Assembly: GCA_900554535.1 (NCBI GenBank)
Contig: USIA01000086.1
Location: 1-8,051 of the forward strand
Length of the DNA: 8,051 bases
Source of the DNA: an uncultured Oscillospiraceae bacterium
GTDB taxonomy: Bacteria > Bacillota > Clostridia > Oscillospirales > Acutalibacteraceae
Direction: 5' to 3'
In this document: positions 1 through 5,036 of the stretch, one piece after another
Position numbering within the stretch: the stretch's first letter is position 1
Layout of the letters: each line of letters opens with the position of its first letter
Program-made: the position numbers and the translations under genes
The notes under the pieces: generated by a model
The model's input: only the letters and a program-made list of their open reading frames with translations
Database searches by the model: none
Told to the model about the DNA's origin: nothing

Positions 1-81
1 CGGCAGCAGGCGGCGGATCTCCCGCACTGCGGAAAGCCCGCCTAAGCCAGAATCAAAGACGCCGATTGGCCGGTTATCCAT
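1..81 (-). CDS. murI: Glutamate racemase, N-terminal fragment (window edge)
   Basis: MurI interconverts L- and D-glutamate and supplies D-Glu for the peptidoglycan stem peptide in the cytoplasm. Only the first 27 codons are present. They read MDNRPIGVFDSGLGGLSAVR and continue EIRRLLP. The GVFDSGxGGL block is the family signature, and its Asp is in the position of the catalytic-site Asp of glutamate racemases. The ATG at 81 is preceded on the minus strand by GGAAAGAGGAA at a workable distance. The gene begins 38 bases after the ddl stop on the same strand, so the two are probably cotranscribed, which fits their shared role in wall precursor synthesis. The rest lies outside the window, so integrity cannot be judged. 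Aspartate racemase is a less likely alternative because this N-terminus is typical of MurI. Confidence 0.9.
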   Translation of the reverse strand, partial: MDNRPIGVFDSGLGGLSAVREIRRLLP

Positions 82-119
82 GGCTGTGCATTCCTCTTTC
101 CTTATAAAAATCCCGTGCG

Positions 120-1230
120 TCAGGCATAGCGCACGCGCTGTTCGGCCAGGGCGATCAAATCATCGAGCAGCTGGGGGATGGGCTTGCCCGCCGCCTCCCA
201 CAGCTTCGGGTACATGCTGATGGCCGTAAAGCCCGGCAGGGTGTTGAGCTCATTCAAGAGAACCTCTTTGCCGTTGCGCACGAAGAAATCCACGCGCGCA
301 AGCCCCGTGCAGCCCAAAAGCCGGTAAGCGCGGCAGGCAGTACGGCGGATTTCTTCGGCGACCGCTTCGTCCAGGTGCGCAGGGATATATAACTGGCTTT
401 TGCCGTTTTTATATTTGTCATCGTAGTCGTAAAACTCCGCGCCGGCCGCGATCTCGCCGACCAAGCTCGCTTCGGGACGTTCGTTGCCGAGCACCGCGCA
501 CTCGACCTCCTGTCCCACGATGGCCTCCTCGACCACGATCTTGGAGTCATTTTGGGCGGCCAAAGCGACTGCCGCGTCCATTCCCTCCGGGCCCTTGACC
601 TTGGAGATGCCCACGCTGGAGCCCGCGTTGGCGGGCTTGAGAAAAATCGGCCAGCCCAGCCGCGCTTCGATCTTGTTGCGGATCTTGTCGCGCCCTGCGT
701 CGCGGTAGTTGTCGGCGTAGAACCACAGAAAATGCGCCTGAGGGATATTCCAGCTGGCCAGCAGCGTGTGCGTGACGGCTTTATCCATGCAGCAGGCGTC
801 GAGGAGGTGCGGTTTTCCCCATGCGGCGGCCGCTCGAAAGCGTCGGGCAGCCGACATAGGGCACGCCGCTTAGATGCAGCAGCCCCTGCACGGTGCCGTC
901 CTCCCCGTTTTTGCCGTGCAGCGCGGGGATCACACAGTCAACGTGAATGCACTCCAAGCGGCCGTCCCTGCCCTCGGCCACCAGGCCGTGGGTTGCGGTG
1001 TCGGGCGACAGGACCGCCCGGCGGCAGGAAGCGTCTTTTTCCCATTCGCCGCTGCGCATCGCGGCGGCGGGGCCATCATAAAGCAGCCAGCGGCCGTCTT
1101 TCGTAATGCCGATTTTCCGGACGTCGTATTTTTCCGGTGAGAGGCTTTCCACGATGGTGGCGGCGGAGACGCATGAAACTTCGTGCTCCGACGAGCTGCC
1201 GCCAAAGAGGACGGCGATCGTTTTTTTCAT
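120..1230 (-). pseudogene. ddl: D-alanine--D-alanine ligase, frame disrupted
   Basis: Ddl is the cytoplasmic ATP-grasp ligase that makes the D-Ala-D-Ala dipeptide for peptidoglycan. Codons from the ATG at 1230 (GGAGGG site 7-8 bases upstream) give MKKTIAVLFGGSSSEHEVSC, with the conserved Glu15, and continue through HGKNGEDGTVQGLL and SGVPYVGCPTLSS (residue 133). That frame then stops at 781. The rest of the ligase continues in another frame from CMDKAV to a stop at 120: FLKPANAGSSVGIS, VVEEAIVGQEVE, FYDYDDKY, GLARVDFF, LNELNTLPGFTAISMYP. Removing 34 bases (798-831) gives ...PTLSSACCMDKAV..., matching the family's SSAxCMDK spacing, and a 358-residue protein of normal length. The KY in the omega-loop region favours D-Ala-D-Ala over D-Ala-D-Lac ligase. 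The gene may be a true pseudogene or may carry an assembly error. Apart from the lesion no key residue is missing, which suggests a recent or artefactual event. Confidence 0.88.
798..831 (-). other. 34-base extra segment disrupting ddl
   Basis: On the minus strand these 34 bases lie between the codons for PTLSS and ACCMDK of ddl. Their length is not a multiple of three, so they cause the frameshift. The ends are ambiguous by about two bases because of a shared CG. No inverted repeats or clear target duplication are visible, so it does not look like an insertion sequence, loxP/FRT-like site or dif site. Its first 22 bases match 16 of 22 bases of the adjacent downstream ddl sequence at an offset of exactly 34, so a degraded short tandem duplication is possible. 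Confidence 0.6.
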
Positions 1231-1270
1231 TTTGGTTCCCTCCAAATTTAGTCCTACCAGCATATTTGTT

Positions 1271-1299
1271 ATCATACCACAACCAGGGGGATGAAGCAA
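1271..1299 (-). promoter_or_regulatory. Promoter for ddl-murI
   Basis: Read on the minus strand this is TTGCTT (1294-1299), a 17-base spacer and TATGAT (1271-1276), preceded by TGG as an extended -10 element. It lies about 40 bases upstream of the ddl start and is well placed for a sigma-A transcript of ddl and murI. The -35 match is weak (3 of 6), but the extended -10 compensates. Confidence 0.65.
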
Positions 1300-1332
1300 T
1301 GCCGCCCAGCCATGAACCTGCAAAATCATATG

Positions 1333-1361
1333 GTGACAAAAGCGCGTTTATGTAGTATAAT
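1333..1361 (+). promoter_or_regulatory. Promoter for the 268-residue unknown gene
   Basis: GTGACA (1333-1338), a 17-base spacer and a perfect TATAAT (1356-1361) form a strong sigma-A-type promoter. Transcription would start near 1368, giving an untranslated leader of about 130 bases before the TTG start at 1499. It is divergent from the ddl promoter, with the two -35 elements about 34 bases apart. Confidence 0.75.
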
Positions 1362-1395
1362 TCCAATGATTCTATATGTTTGGATGTTTGCGCGG

Positions 1396-1470
1396 GATGG
1401 GGCGCTTCTCCATCTTGCAAAGAGGCAGCGAAACCGTTCGCCAAAGCGTGCCGCCGGCCTTGGCGGCCGG
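1396..1470 (+). other. Structured leader of the unknown gene (two hairpins)
   Basis: The first hairpin pairs GATGGGG (1396-1402) with CTCCATC (1408-1414), with one G-U pair and a five-base loop. The second region can fold in two mutually exclusive ways: GCCGCC (1450-1455) with GGCGGC (1462-1467), or CCGGCC (1454-1459) with GGCCGG (1465-1470). There is no T-run after it, so it is not an intrinsic terminator. The rest of the 268-base intergenic region (1231-1498) holds the two divergent promoters and no gene I can support. No known riboswitch class was recognised. Confidence 0.4.
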
Positions 1471-1498
1471 TTCCCAATATCCTTAGGAGGAATGATTT

Positions 1499-2305
1499 TT
1501 GGAAAATAAAGCATTTGAACAGGTTGTCTCCAGCGTCGGCGCCGCGCTCGAAAAACAGGGCTATACCCGGCAGCCGCAGGACGAAAGCGAAAGCGGCGAC
1601 CGCAGCGTGCTCTTTATCGGGCCGGAAATGGCCTACGGCATCTTTTACGAGGCCAAGCAGCAGCGCTTTTTGCTGCGCTATTGCAGCGTGGAGGAGGGCA
1701 TCCCCGACGAAAAATGGCGCAACCGCTCGGTGCTCCTGTTTGACCCGGAGGACGAAGCGGATGCTGCCCGTCTGACCGACAGCATCATCGCGGATTTTAC
1801 CGACGAGGTCGCCGGCCAGGACAACGCCAAGGCGGCCCTGGCCAAGCTCAAAAAGACCCGCCGGAAGAAGGACGACACTACCGACGCCACTTTCTTTTAT
1901 AACCGCCTGGTCAATATTTTCCCGGAGCTGCGCGAGCAGATCCTCCGCGAGCGCATCCATTATGGCGAGATCCGCCAGGTCACGTTCGCCCGCACAGAGG
2001 TCCTGCCCCGCATGCAGGCGCTCTTGGACCCCGCCCGCGACGAAACGGCCATCAAAAAGCTCTGCGGCATCCTCTGTGAGTTATATGAAAACGGAAACTT
2101 TGACGTGCGGTCCATCATCACGATCGTCCTGCTCAACAATCTGTCCGACGCCGCCTATGAAGCGCTCAAGCCCTTCTTTACAAAGGAATTGGACGACGCA
2201 GGCAGGGAGGCCCGCGCATTGCGCGGCAAGCATATCAAGCCCGAAAAGCCCCCCAAGAAAAAGCGCATCGTGGCCCAGAGCCTCGACGGCCAGCGCATGC
2301 GGTGA
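1499..2305 (+). CDS. Conserved-looking hypothetical protein, 268 residues
   Basis: I do not recognise this gene with certainty. The start is TTG at 1499, eight bases after TAGGAGG (1484-1490); the nearby ATG at 1492 leads to a stop after five codons. The soluble protein has no signal peptide or membrane segment. Residues 1-100 look like an alpha/beta region (FIGPEMAYGIFYEAKQQRFL, 39-58). A charged linker follows (about 105-128, rich in Lys and Arg). A helical C-terminal region begins FFYNRLVNIFPELREQILRE (132-151) and runs to about 235. The tail is very basic (KHIKPEKPPKKKRIVAQ, 244-260), which could contact nucleic acid or ribosomes, but that is inference. From memory the FYNRLVxxFPELRE block may resemble small uncharacterised Firmicutes domains such as DUF7674; this is unverified. 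It has its own promoter and lies just upstream of rpmG-secE-nusG. Codon use matches its neighbours, so recent transfer is unlikely. Confidence 0.8.
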   Translation: MENKAFEQVVSSVGAALEKQGYTRQPQDESESGDRSVLFIGPEMAYGIFYEAKQQRFLLRYCSVEEGIPDEKWRNRSVLLFDPEDEADAARLTDSIIADFTDEVAGQDNAKAALAKLKKTRRKKDDTTDATFFYNRLVNIFPELREQILRERIHYGEIRQVTFARTEVLPRMQALLDPARDETAIKKLCGILCELYENGNFDVRSIITIVLLNNLSDAAYEALKPFFTKELDDAGREARALRGKHIKPEKPPKKKRIVAQSLDGQRMR

Positions 2306-2357
2306 GCGCTCCCGCATTGAACCGGAAAAACGCCCCGCCCGTCTGCAAAATTGAGGG

Positions 2358-2387
2358 TTGACAAGACCGGGCGGACTATGGTACAAT
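2358..2387 (+). promoter_or_regulatory. Promoter for rpmG-secE-nusG (and probably rplK-rplA)
   Basis: A perfect TTGACA (2358-2363), an 18-base spacer and TACAAT (2382-2387) form a strong sigma-A promoter about 100 bases before rpmG. No other convincing promoter was seen until 4836, so this one probably drives the whole L33-SecE-NusG-L11-L1 set. Confidence 0.85.
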
Positions 2388-2418
2388 AAAAATACCTCGG
2401 TAAAGGGGTATTTTTTTT
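2388..2418 (+). terminator. Probable terminator of the upstream gene, overlapping the rpmG promoter
   Basis: AAAAATACC (2388-2396) can pair with GGTATTTTT (2407-2415) around a ten-base loop, followed by more T (eight T in all, 2411-2418). It lies about 80 bases after the stop of the 268-residue gene and suits intrinsic termination of that transcript. The 5' arm starts right after the rpmG -10 element, so transcripts from that promoter would begin inside it and lack part of the arm. The stem has only four G/C-containing pairs beyond the A-U pairs, so strength is moderate. Confidence 0.55.
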
Positions 2419-2440
2419 GCACCCTTTTAGGAGGGAGGCC

Positions 2441-2465
2441 GGGGCAAAACCGCCCCAATATTTTT
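2441..2465 (+). terminator. Possible attenuator hairpin in the rpmG leader
   Basis: GGGGC (2441-2445), a six-base loop and GCCCC (2452-2456) are followed by AATATTTTT. The hairpin lies in the untranslated leader between the promoter and rpmG. The five-base GC stem and short T-run make it a plausible but unproven attenuator or leader structure. Confidence 0.4.
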
Positions 2466-2488
2466 CCGGACAAACGGGAGGTGCCGTC

Positions 2489-2638
2489 ATGAGAGTAAAG
2501 GTAGTTTTGGCTTGCACAGAATGCAAACAGCGCAACTACAACACAAAGAAGAACAAGAAAAATGACCCGGACAGGCTCGAAATGAAGAAGTACTGCAAGT
2601 TCTGCAAGAAGCAGACAGTGCACAGAGAGACGAAGTAA
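2489..2638 (+). CDS. rpmG: 50S ribosomal protein L33, zinc-binding form
   Basis: L33 is a small protein of the large ribosomal subunit near the E site. The 49-residue product begins MRVKVVLACTECKQRNY and ends VHRETK. Two CxxC pairs (C9/C12 and C36/C39) form a zinc ribbon, so this is the C+ type; many bacteria also carry a C- paralogue used when zinc is scarce. The ATG at 2489 follows GGGAGGTG at 2476-2482. An in-frame TTG at 2417 would add 24 residues unlike the family and lies close to the transcription start, so it was not chosen. secE begins 21 bases downstream, and rpmG-secE-nusG is the usual order. The tRNA-Trp gene found between rpmG and secE in some clostridia is absent here. Confidence 0.96.
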   Translation: MRVKVVLACTECKQRNYNTKKNKKNDPDRLEMKKYCKFCKKQTVHRETK

Positions 2639-2659
2639 GCCGGACGGAGGGACAGCAAA

Positions 2660-2935
2660 ATGGCTGACAAGGAAAAGAAATCCGTCGCTAAGGCCGCTTC
2701 AAAAGCCGGGAAGCCGGCAGGAAAAAAAGAGAAGAAGCAAAAGGACCATAAGGTCCGCCGCTTCTTCCATGACCTCAAGTCCGAAGGCAAAAAAATCGTC
2801 TGGCCAAAACCCCGCGCTGTGTGGAAAAACGTCGGAGTGGTTGTGGTCATGATCGTGGTGCTGGGGCTGATTATCTTTGGCCTGGACGAGGCGTTTTCTC
2901 ATCTGCTGAACCTGTTCATGGACGTTGCGGTCTGA
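2660..2935 (+). CDS. secE: Preprotein translocase subunit SecE
   Basis: SecE clamps SecY in the SecYEG membrane channel that exports unfolded proteins. The 91-residue product has a long Lys/Ala-rich cytoplasmic N-terminus (1-33). The conserved amphipathic segment FFHDLKSEGKKIVWPK follows at 35-50, with the hallmark WPK. A single transmembrane helix spans about 57-75 (VGVVVVMIVVLGLIIFG), and a short C-terminus follows. This is the one-membrane-span form typical of Gram-positive bacteria. The ATG at 2660 follows GGAGGG at 2645-2650. The gene lies 21 bases after rpmG and 21 bases before nusG and is cotranscribed with both. The basic N-terminal extension is longer than in the minimal Bacillus protein, but such extensions are common. 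Confidence 0.96.
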   Translation: MADKEKKSVAKAASKAGKPAGKKEKKQKDHKVRRFFHDLKSEGKKIVWPKPRAVWKNVGVVVVMIVVLGLIIFGLDEAFSHLLNLFMDVAV

Positions 2936-2956
2936 TGAAAGGAATGAGGTCTGACA

Positions 2957-3478
2957 ATGGCTGAAGAAGCGCGCTGGTATGTCGTGCATACCTACTCCGG
3001 CTATGAGAACAAGGTGGCGTCGAACCTGGAAAAAACGGTGGAAAACCGCAATATGCAGGACCTCATCACCGACATCCTCGTGCCAACCGAAAAGGTGACA
3101 GAGGTTAAGGACAACAAGTCCCGCGAGGTTGAGCGCAAAATCTTCCCCGGTTACGTGCTGGTCAAGATGGTGCTCAACAATGACTCATGGTACGTCGTGC
3201 GCAATATCCGCGGCTGCACCGGCTTCGTCGGCCCGGAAAGCAAGCCCATCCCGCTTTCTGACGAAGAGGTGGCTGCACTGGGCGTGGAGAAGAAAAACGT
3301 CGAGGTTTCCTACGCGCCCGGCGACACGGTCAATATTATCGACGGTCCTTTCGACGGCTTTACGGGCGTGGTCGAAGAGATCGACGCTGAGAAAAACCGC
3401 GTGCGTGTTACCATCAATATGTTCGGCCGCGAAACGCCGGTCGAGCTGGAACTCAATCAGGCCGAGGCCATCGATTGA
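2957..3478 (+). CDS. nusG: Transcription termination/antitermination protein NusG
   Basis: NusG binds the clamp helices of RNA polymerase, affects pausing and Rho-dependent termination, and can link polymerase to the ribosome. The 173-residue product has the NGN domain (WYVVHTYSGYENKVASNL, 7-24; RKIFPGYVLVKM, 60-71; WYVVRNIRGCTGFVG, 78-92). A linker leads to a C-terminal KOW domain (PGDTVNIIDGPFDGFTGVVE, 121-140, then RVRVTINMFGRETPVELEL). Its length is normal, with no large inserted domain, so this is housekeeping NusG and not a LoaP/RfaH-type specialised paralogue. The ATG at 2957 follows GGAATGAGG. A gap of 134 bases with leader structures separates it from rplK. Confidence 0.97.
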   Translation: MAEEARWYVVHTYSGYENKVASNLEKTVENRNMQDLITDILVPTEKVTEVKDNKSREVERKIFPGYVLVKMVLNNDSWYVVRNIRGCTGFVGPESKPIPLSDEEVAALGVEKKNVEVSYAPGDTVNIIDGPFDGFTGVVEEIDAEKNRVRVTINMFGRETPVELELNQAEAID

Positions 3479-3524
3479 CCGCGGCCCACACAAAACCTGG
3501 CATTCTGCGGGAATTCCCCGCTGG

Positions 3525-3548
3525 ACAAGGGGCGCATGATGCCCCTGT
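3525..3548 (+). other. Hairpin in the nusG-rplK gap
   Basis: ACAAGGGGC (3525-3533, one bulged A) pairs with GCCCCTGT (3541-3548) around a seven-base loop. No T-run follows, so it is not a terminator. Its 3' arm shares the bases GT (3547-3548) with the next motif, so the two folds would partly exclude each other. A weaker GCGGG/CCCGC hairpin lies just upstream (about 3507-3521). Confidence 0.4.
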
Positions 3549-3590
3549 GGGAGGAACGGAAATTTTTGCAAAGCCGCTCCGCTTACCACA
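3546..3590 (+). promoter_or_regulatory. Candidate L1-type leader site before rplK (copy 1)
   Basis: TGTGG (3546-3550) pairs with CCACA (3586-3590), enclosing GAGGAACGGA on the 5' side and CTCCGCTTA on the 3' side. The inner CGGA and TCCG can pair, leaving an asymmetric internal loop. The same TGGGAGGAACG...CCG...TTACCAC pattern recurs before rplA. Repeated elements of this kind around rplK-rplA fit L1 autoregulation, in which L1 binds an mRNA mimic of its 23S rRNA site. The assignment rests on context and motif repetition and has not been tested. Confidence 0.5.
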
Positions 3591-3612
3591 ATTTTTGGAG
3601 GTGCAATAACGA

Positions 3613-4038
3613 ATGGCTCAGAAGGTTACCGGCTATATCAAGCTCCAGATCCCTGCCGGCAAGGCAACCCCGGCGCCGCCTGTTGGACCGGCTCTCGGTC
3701 AGCACGGCGTCAACATCATGGCGTTCACAAAGGAATTTAACGAGCGCACCAAGAAAGACGCGGGCCTGATCATCCCCGTCATCATTACGGTCTATGCGGA
3801 CCGTTCCTTCACGTTTGTCACCAAGACGCCGCCTGCCGCCGTCCTGATCAAGAAGGCGTGCAACATCCAAACGGCTTCCGGCGAACCGAACAAGAAGAAG
3901 GTCGCCAAGATCACGAAGGAACAGATCAAGCAGATCGCCGAAACCAAGATGCCCGACCTGAACGCGGCCACCATCGAGACTGCCATGAGCATGATCGCTG
4001 GCACGGCCCGCAGCATGGGTGTAGAAGTCGTCGACTAA
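3613..4038 (+). CDS. rplK: 50S ribosomal protein L11
   Basis: L11 binds 23S rRNA helices 43/44 at the GTPase-associated centre and is needed for factor-dependent GTP hydrolysis and the RelA stringent response. The 141-residue product is full length. It begins MAQKVTGYIKLQIPAGKATP, with the proline-rich PAPPVGPALGQHGVNIMAF block (21-39) characteristic of the N-terminal domain and thiostrepton-binding region. The C-terminal RNA-binding domain includes KTPPAAVLIKKA, KKKVAKITKEQIKQIAETKM and a final IAGTARSMGVEVVD. The ATG at 3613 follows GGAGGTG at 3597-3603. rplA follows after 66 bases that hold a second copy of the leader motif. Confidence 0.98.
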   Translation: MAQKVTGYIKLQIPAGKATPAPPVGPALGQHGVNIMAFTKEFNERTKKDAGLIIPVIITVYADRSFTFVTKTPPAAVLIKKACNIQTASGEPNKKKVAKITKEQIKQIAETKMPDLNAATIETAMSMIAGTARSMGVEVVD

Positions 4039-4048
4039 AAAACGCCCG

Positions 4049-4082
4049 GGTGGGAGGAACGAGAGCATCCGTATTTACCACT
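4049..4082 (+). promoter_or_regulatory. Candidate L1-type leader site before rplA (copy 2)
   Basis: GGTGG (4049-4053) pairs with CCACT (4078-4082, outermost pair G-U). It encloses GAGGAACG and a TTTA-containing 3' side, with an inner ACG/CGT pairing. It shares TGGGAGGAACG and TTACCAC, in the same order, with the motif before rplK but has a shorter apical part. Its position 23 bases before the rplA start suits translational control of L1 synthesis. Confidence 0.5.
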
Positions 4083-4104
4083 TATACAGGGAGGTAACTG
4101 AATT

Positions 4105-4800
4105 TTGAAACATGGAAAGAAATACGTCGACGGTGCAAAGCTGATCGACCGTAGCAAATTTTATGAGCCGGCCGAGGCGCTGGCTCTGGCTGTTAAGACC
4201 GGCACCGCAAAGTTTGACGAGACCGTTGAGCTGCACGTGAAGCTGGGTGTCGACAGCCGTCACGCGGACCAGCAGGTCCGCGGCGCCATCGTGCTGCCCA
4301 ACGGCACCGGCAAGACAGTGCGTGTGCTGGCCATCTGCAAAGGCGACGCCGCCAAAGAAGCCCAGGAGGCTGGCGCGGATTTCGTCGGCGCAGAGGAAAT
4401 GGCGCAGAAGATCCAGGGCGAAGGCTGGCTGGACTTTGACGTGGTCGTCACGACACCCGATATGATGGGCGTTGTGGGCCGTTTGGGTAAAATCCTCGGT
4501 CCCCGCGGTCTGATGCCGAACCCGAAGGCCGGCACCGTGACCCGTGAAATCGGCAAGGCAATCAAGGAAGCCAAGGCCGGTAAGATCGAGTACCGCCTGG
4601 ATAAATCCAACATCATCCACTGCGTCATTGGCCGCGTGTCCTTCGGCGCGGAGAAGCTCACCGAAAACTTTGACGCGCTGATGGACGCCATTGTGAAGGC
4701 GAAGCCTGCTGCTGCAAAAGGCCAGTATGTGCGTTCCTGCGTCGTGGCCACCACGATGGGCCCCGGCGTGCGCATTTCGCCGGCCCGTTTTGGCGCCTGA
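4105..4800 (+). CDS. rplA: 50S ribosomal protein L1
   Basis: L1 forms the mobile L1 stalk with 23S rRNA helices 76-78, assists release of deacylated tRNA from the E site, and in many bacteria represses its own operon. The 231-residue product is of normal length. It begins MKHGKKYVDGAKLIDRSKFY, with central FDETVELHVKLGVDSRHADQ and later LGKILGPRGLMPNPKAGTV, the most conserved L1 block, then KAGKIEYRLDKSNIIHCVIG. The start is TTG at 4105, nine bases after GGGAGGT (4089-4095); the ATG seven bases downstream is out of frame. It ends at 4800 with no strong terminator; the next transcription unit has its own promoter 36 bases on. Confidence 0.98.
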   Translation: MKHGKKYVDGAKLIDRSKFYEPAEALALAVKTGTAKFDETVELHVKLGVDSRHADQQVRGAIVLPNGTGKTVRVLAICKGDAAKEAQEAGADFVGAEEMAQKIQGEGWLDFDVVVTTPDMMGVVGRLGKILGPRGLMPNPKAGTVTREIGKAIKEAKAGKIEYRLDKSNIIHCVIGRVSFGAEKLTENFDALMDAIVKAKPAAAKGQYVRSCVVATTMGPGVRISPARFGA

Positions 4801-4835
4801 TTGATTTACTTTTTTGCCGCGGCCCGGTTTGGGGC

Positions 4836-4864
4836 TTGACGCGGAATGAAACCTGTGCTATTAT
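4836..4864 (+). promoter_or_regulatory. Promoter for rplJ-rplL
   Basis: TTGACG (4836-4841), a 17-base spacer and TATTAT (4859-4864) predict a start near 4871, directly before the L10 leader. It lets L10 and L7/L12 be made separately from L11 and L1, as their higher copy number requires. Confidence 0.8.
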
Positions 4865-4871
4865 TAATATT

Positions 4872-5005
4872 GCTGTTCCAAAGACAGCAGGTGCATGTAT
4901 GCGCAAAGGGGTCCGCCCCGCCTGCCGAGGAGCGCAGAGGAACCACGGTTTTTGCATTTGTGTGTGCTTTTGCCTTTCTCGCAGGATTGCGGGAAAGGCT
5001 TTTTT
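4872..5005 (+). ncRNA. Ribosomal protein L10 leader (autoregulatory mRNA leader)
   Basis: The leader between the promoter and rplJ contains AAAGACAGCAGGTG (4881-4892 region) and CCTGCCGAGG (4921-4930). These are the conserved halves of the Firmicutes L10 leader, which bind the L10-(L7/L12) complex. GCAGG (4887-4891) pairs with CCTGC (4921-4925). Between them are small hairpins, including GGGG/CCCC (4908-4919). The leader ends in the attenuator described separately. In this family, excess L10 complex stabilises the fold that permits termination before rplJ. Confidence 0.85.
4972..5005 (+). terminator. Attenuator of the L10 leader
   Basis: GCCTTTCTCGCA (4972-4983), the loop GGAT and TGCGGGAAAGGC (4988-4999) form a 12-pair stem with one G-U pair, followed by six T (5000-5005). 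This is a strong intrinsic terminator placed about 30 bases before the rplJ start, as expected for transcription attenuation by the L10 leader. Confidence 0.9.
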
Positions 5006-5036
5006 GTTTGACATTGTTCCATGGAGGTGAAACCAT

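Noticed and set aside
798..831. 34-base segment as a loxP/FRT-like or dif recombination site
   Set aside because: The length matches loxP/FRT, but there are no inverted arms around a spacer and no similarity to those cores.
120..857. C-terminal ddl part as a separate functional gene started at 857
   Set aside because: No ribosome binding site precedes that ATG, and an isolated ATP-grasp C-terminal part without its N-terminal domain would not be a ligase.
1366..1509. Possible small leader peptides (from ATG at 1366 or 1376, the latter ending within the ribosome binding site at 1486)
   Set aside because: No ribosome binding site precedes either ATG, and the composition reflects the GC-rich hairpins; the stop overlap may be chance.
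1076..1960. 294-codon minus-strand frame spanning the ddl start and the unknown gene
   Set aside because: It overlaps two better supported genes and the divergent promoters, and its sequence has no recognisable family features.
2417..2488. N-terminal extension of L33 from an upstream TTG
   Set aside because: It has no binding site, is unlike the family and covers the leader hairpin.
2639..2659. tRNA-Trp gene expected between rpmG and secE in some clostridia
   Set aside because: Only 21 bases are available and no tRNA fold is present.
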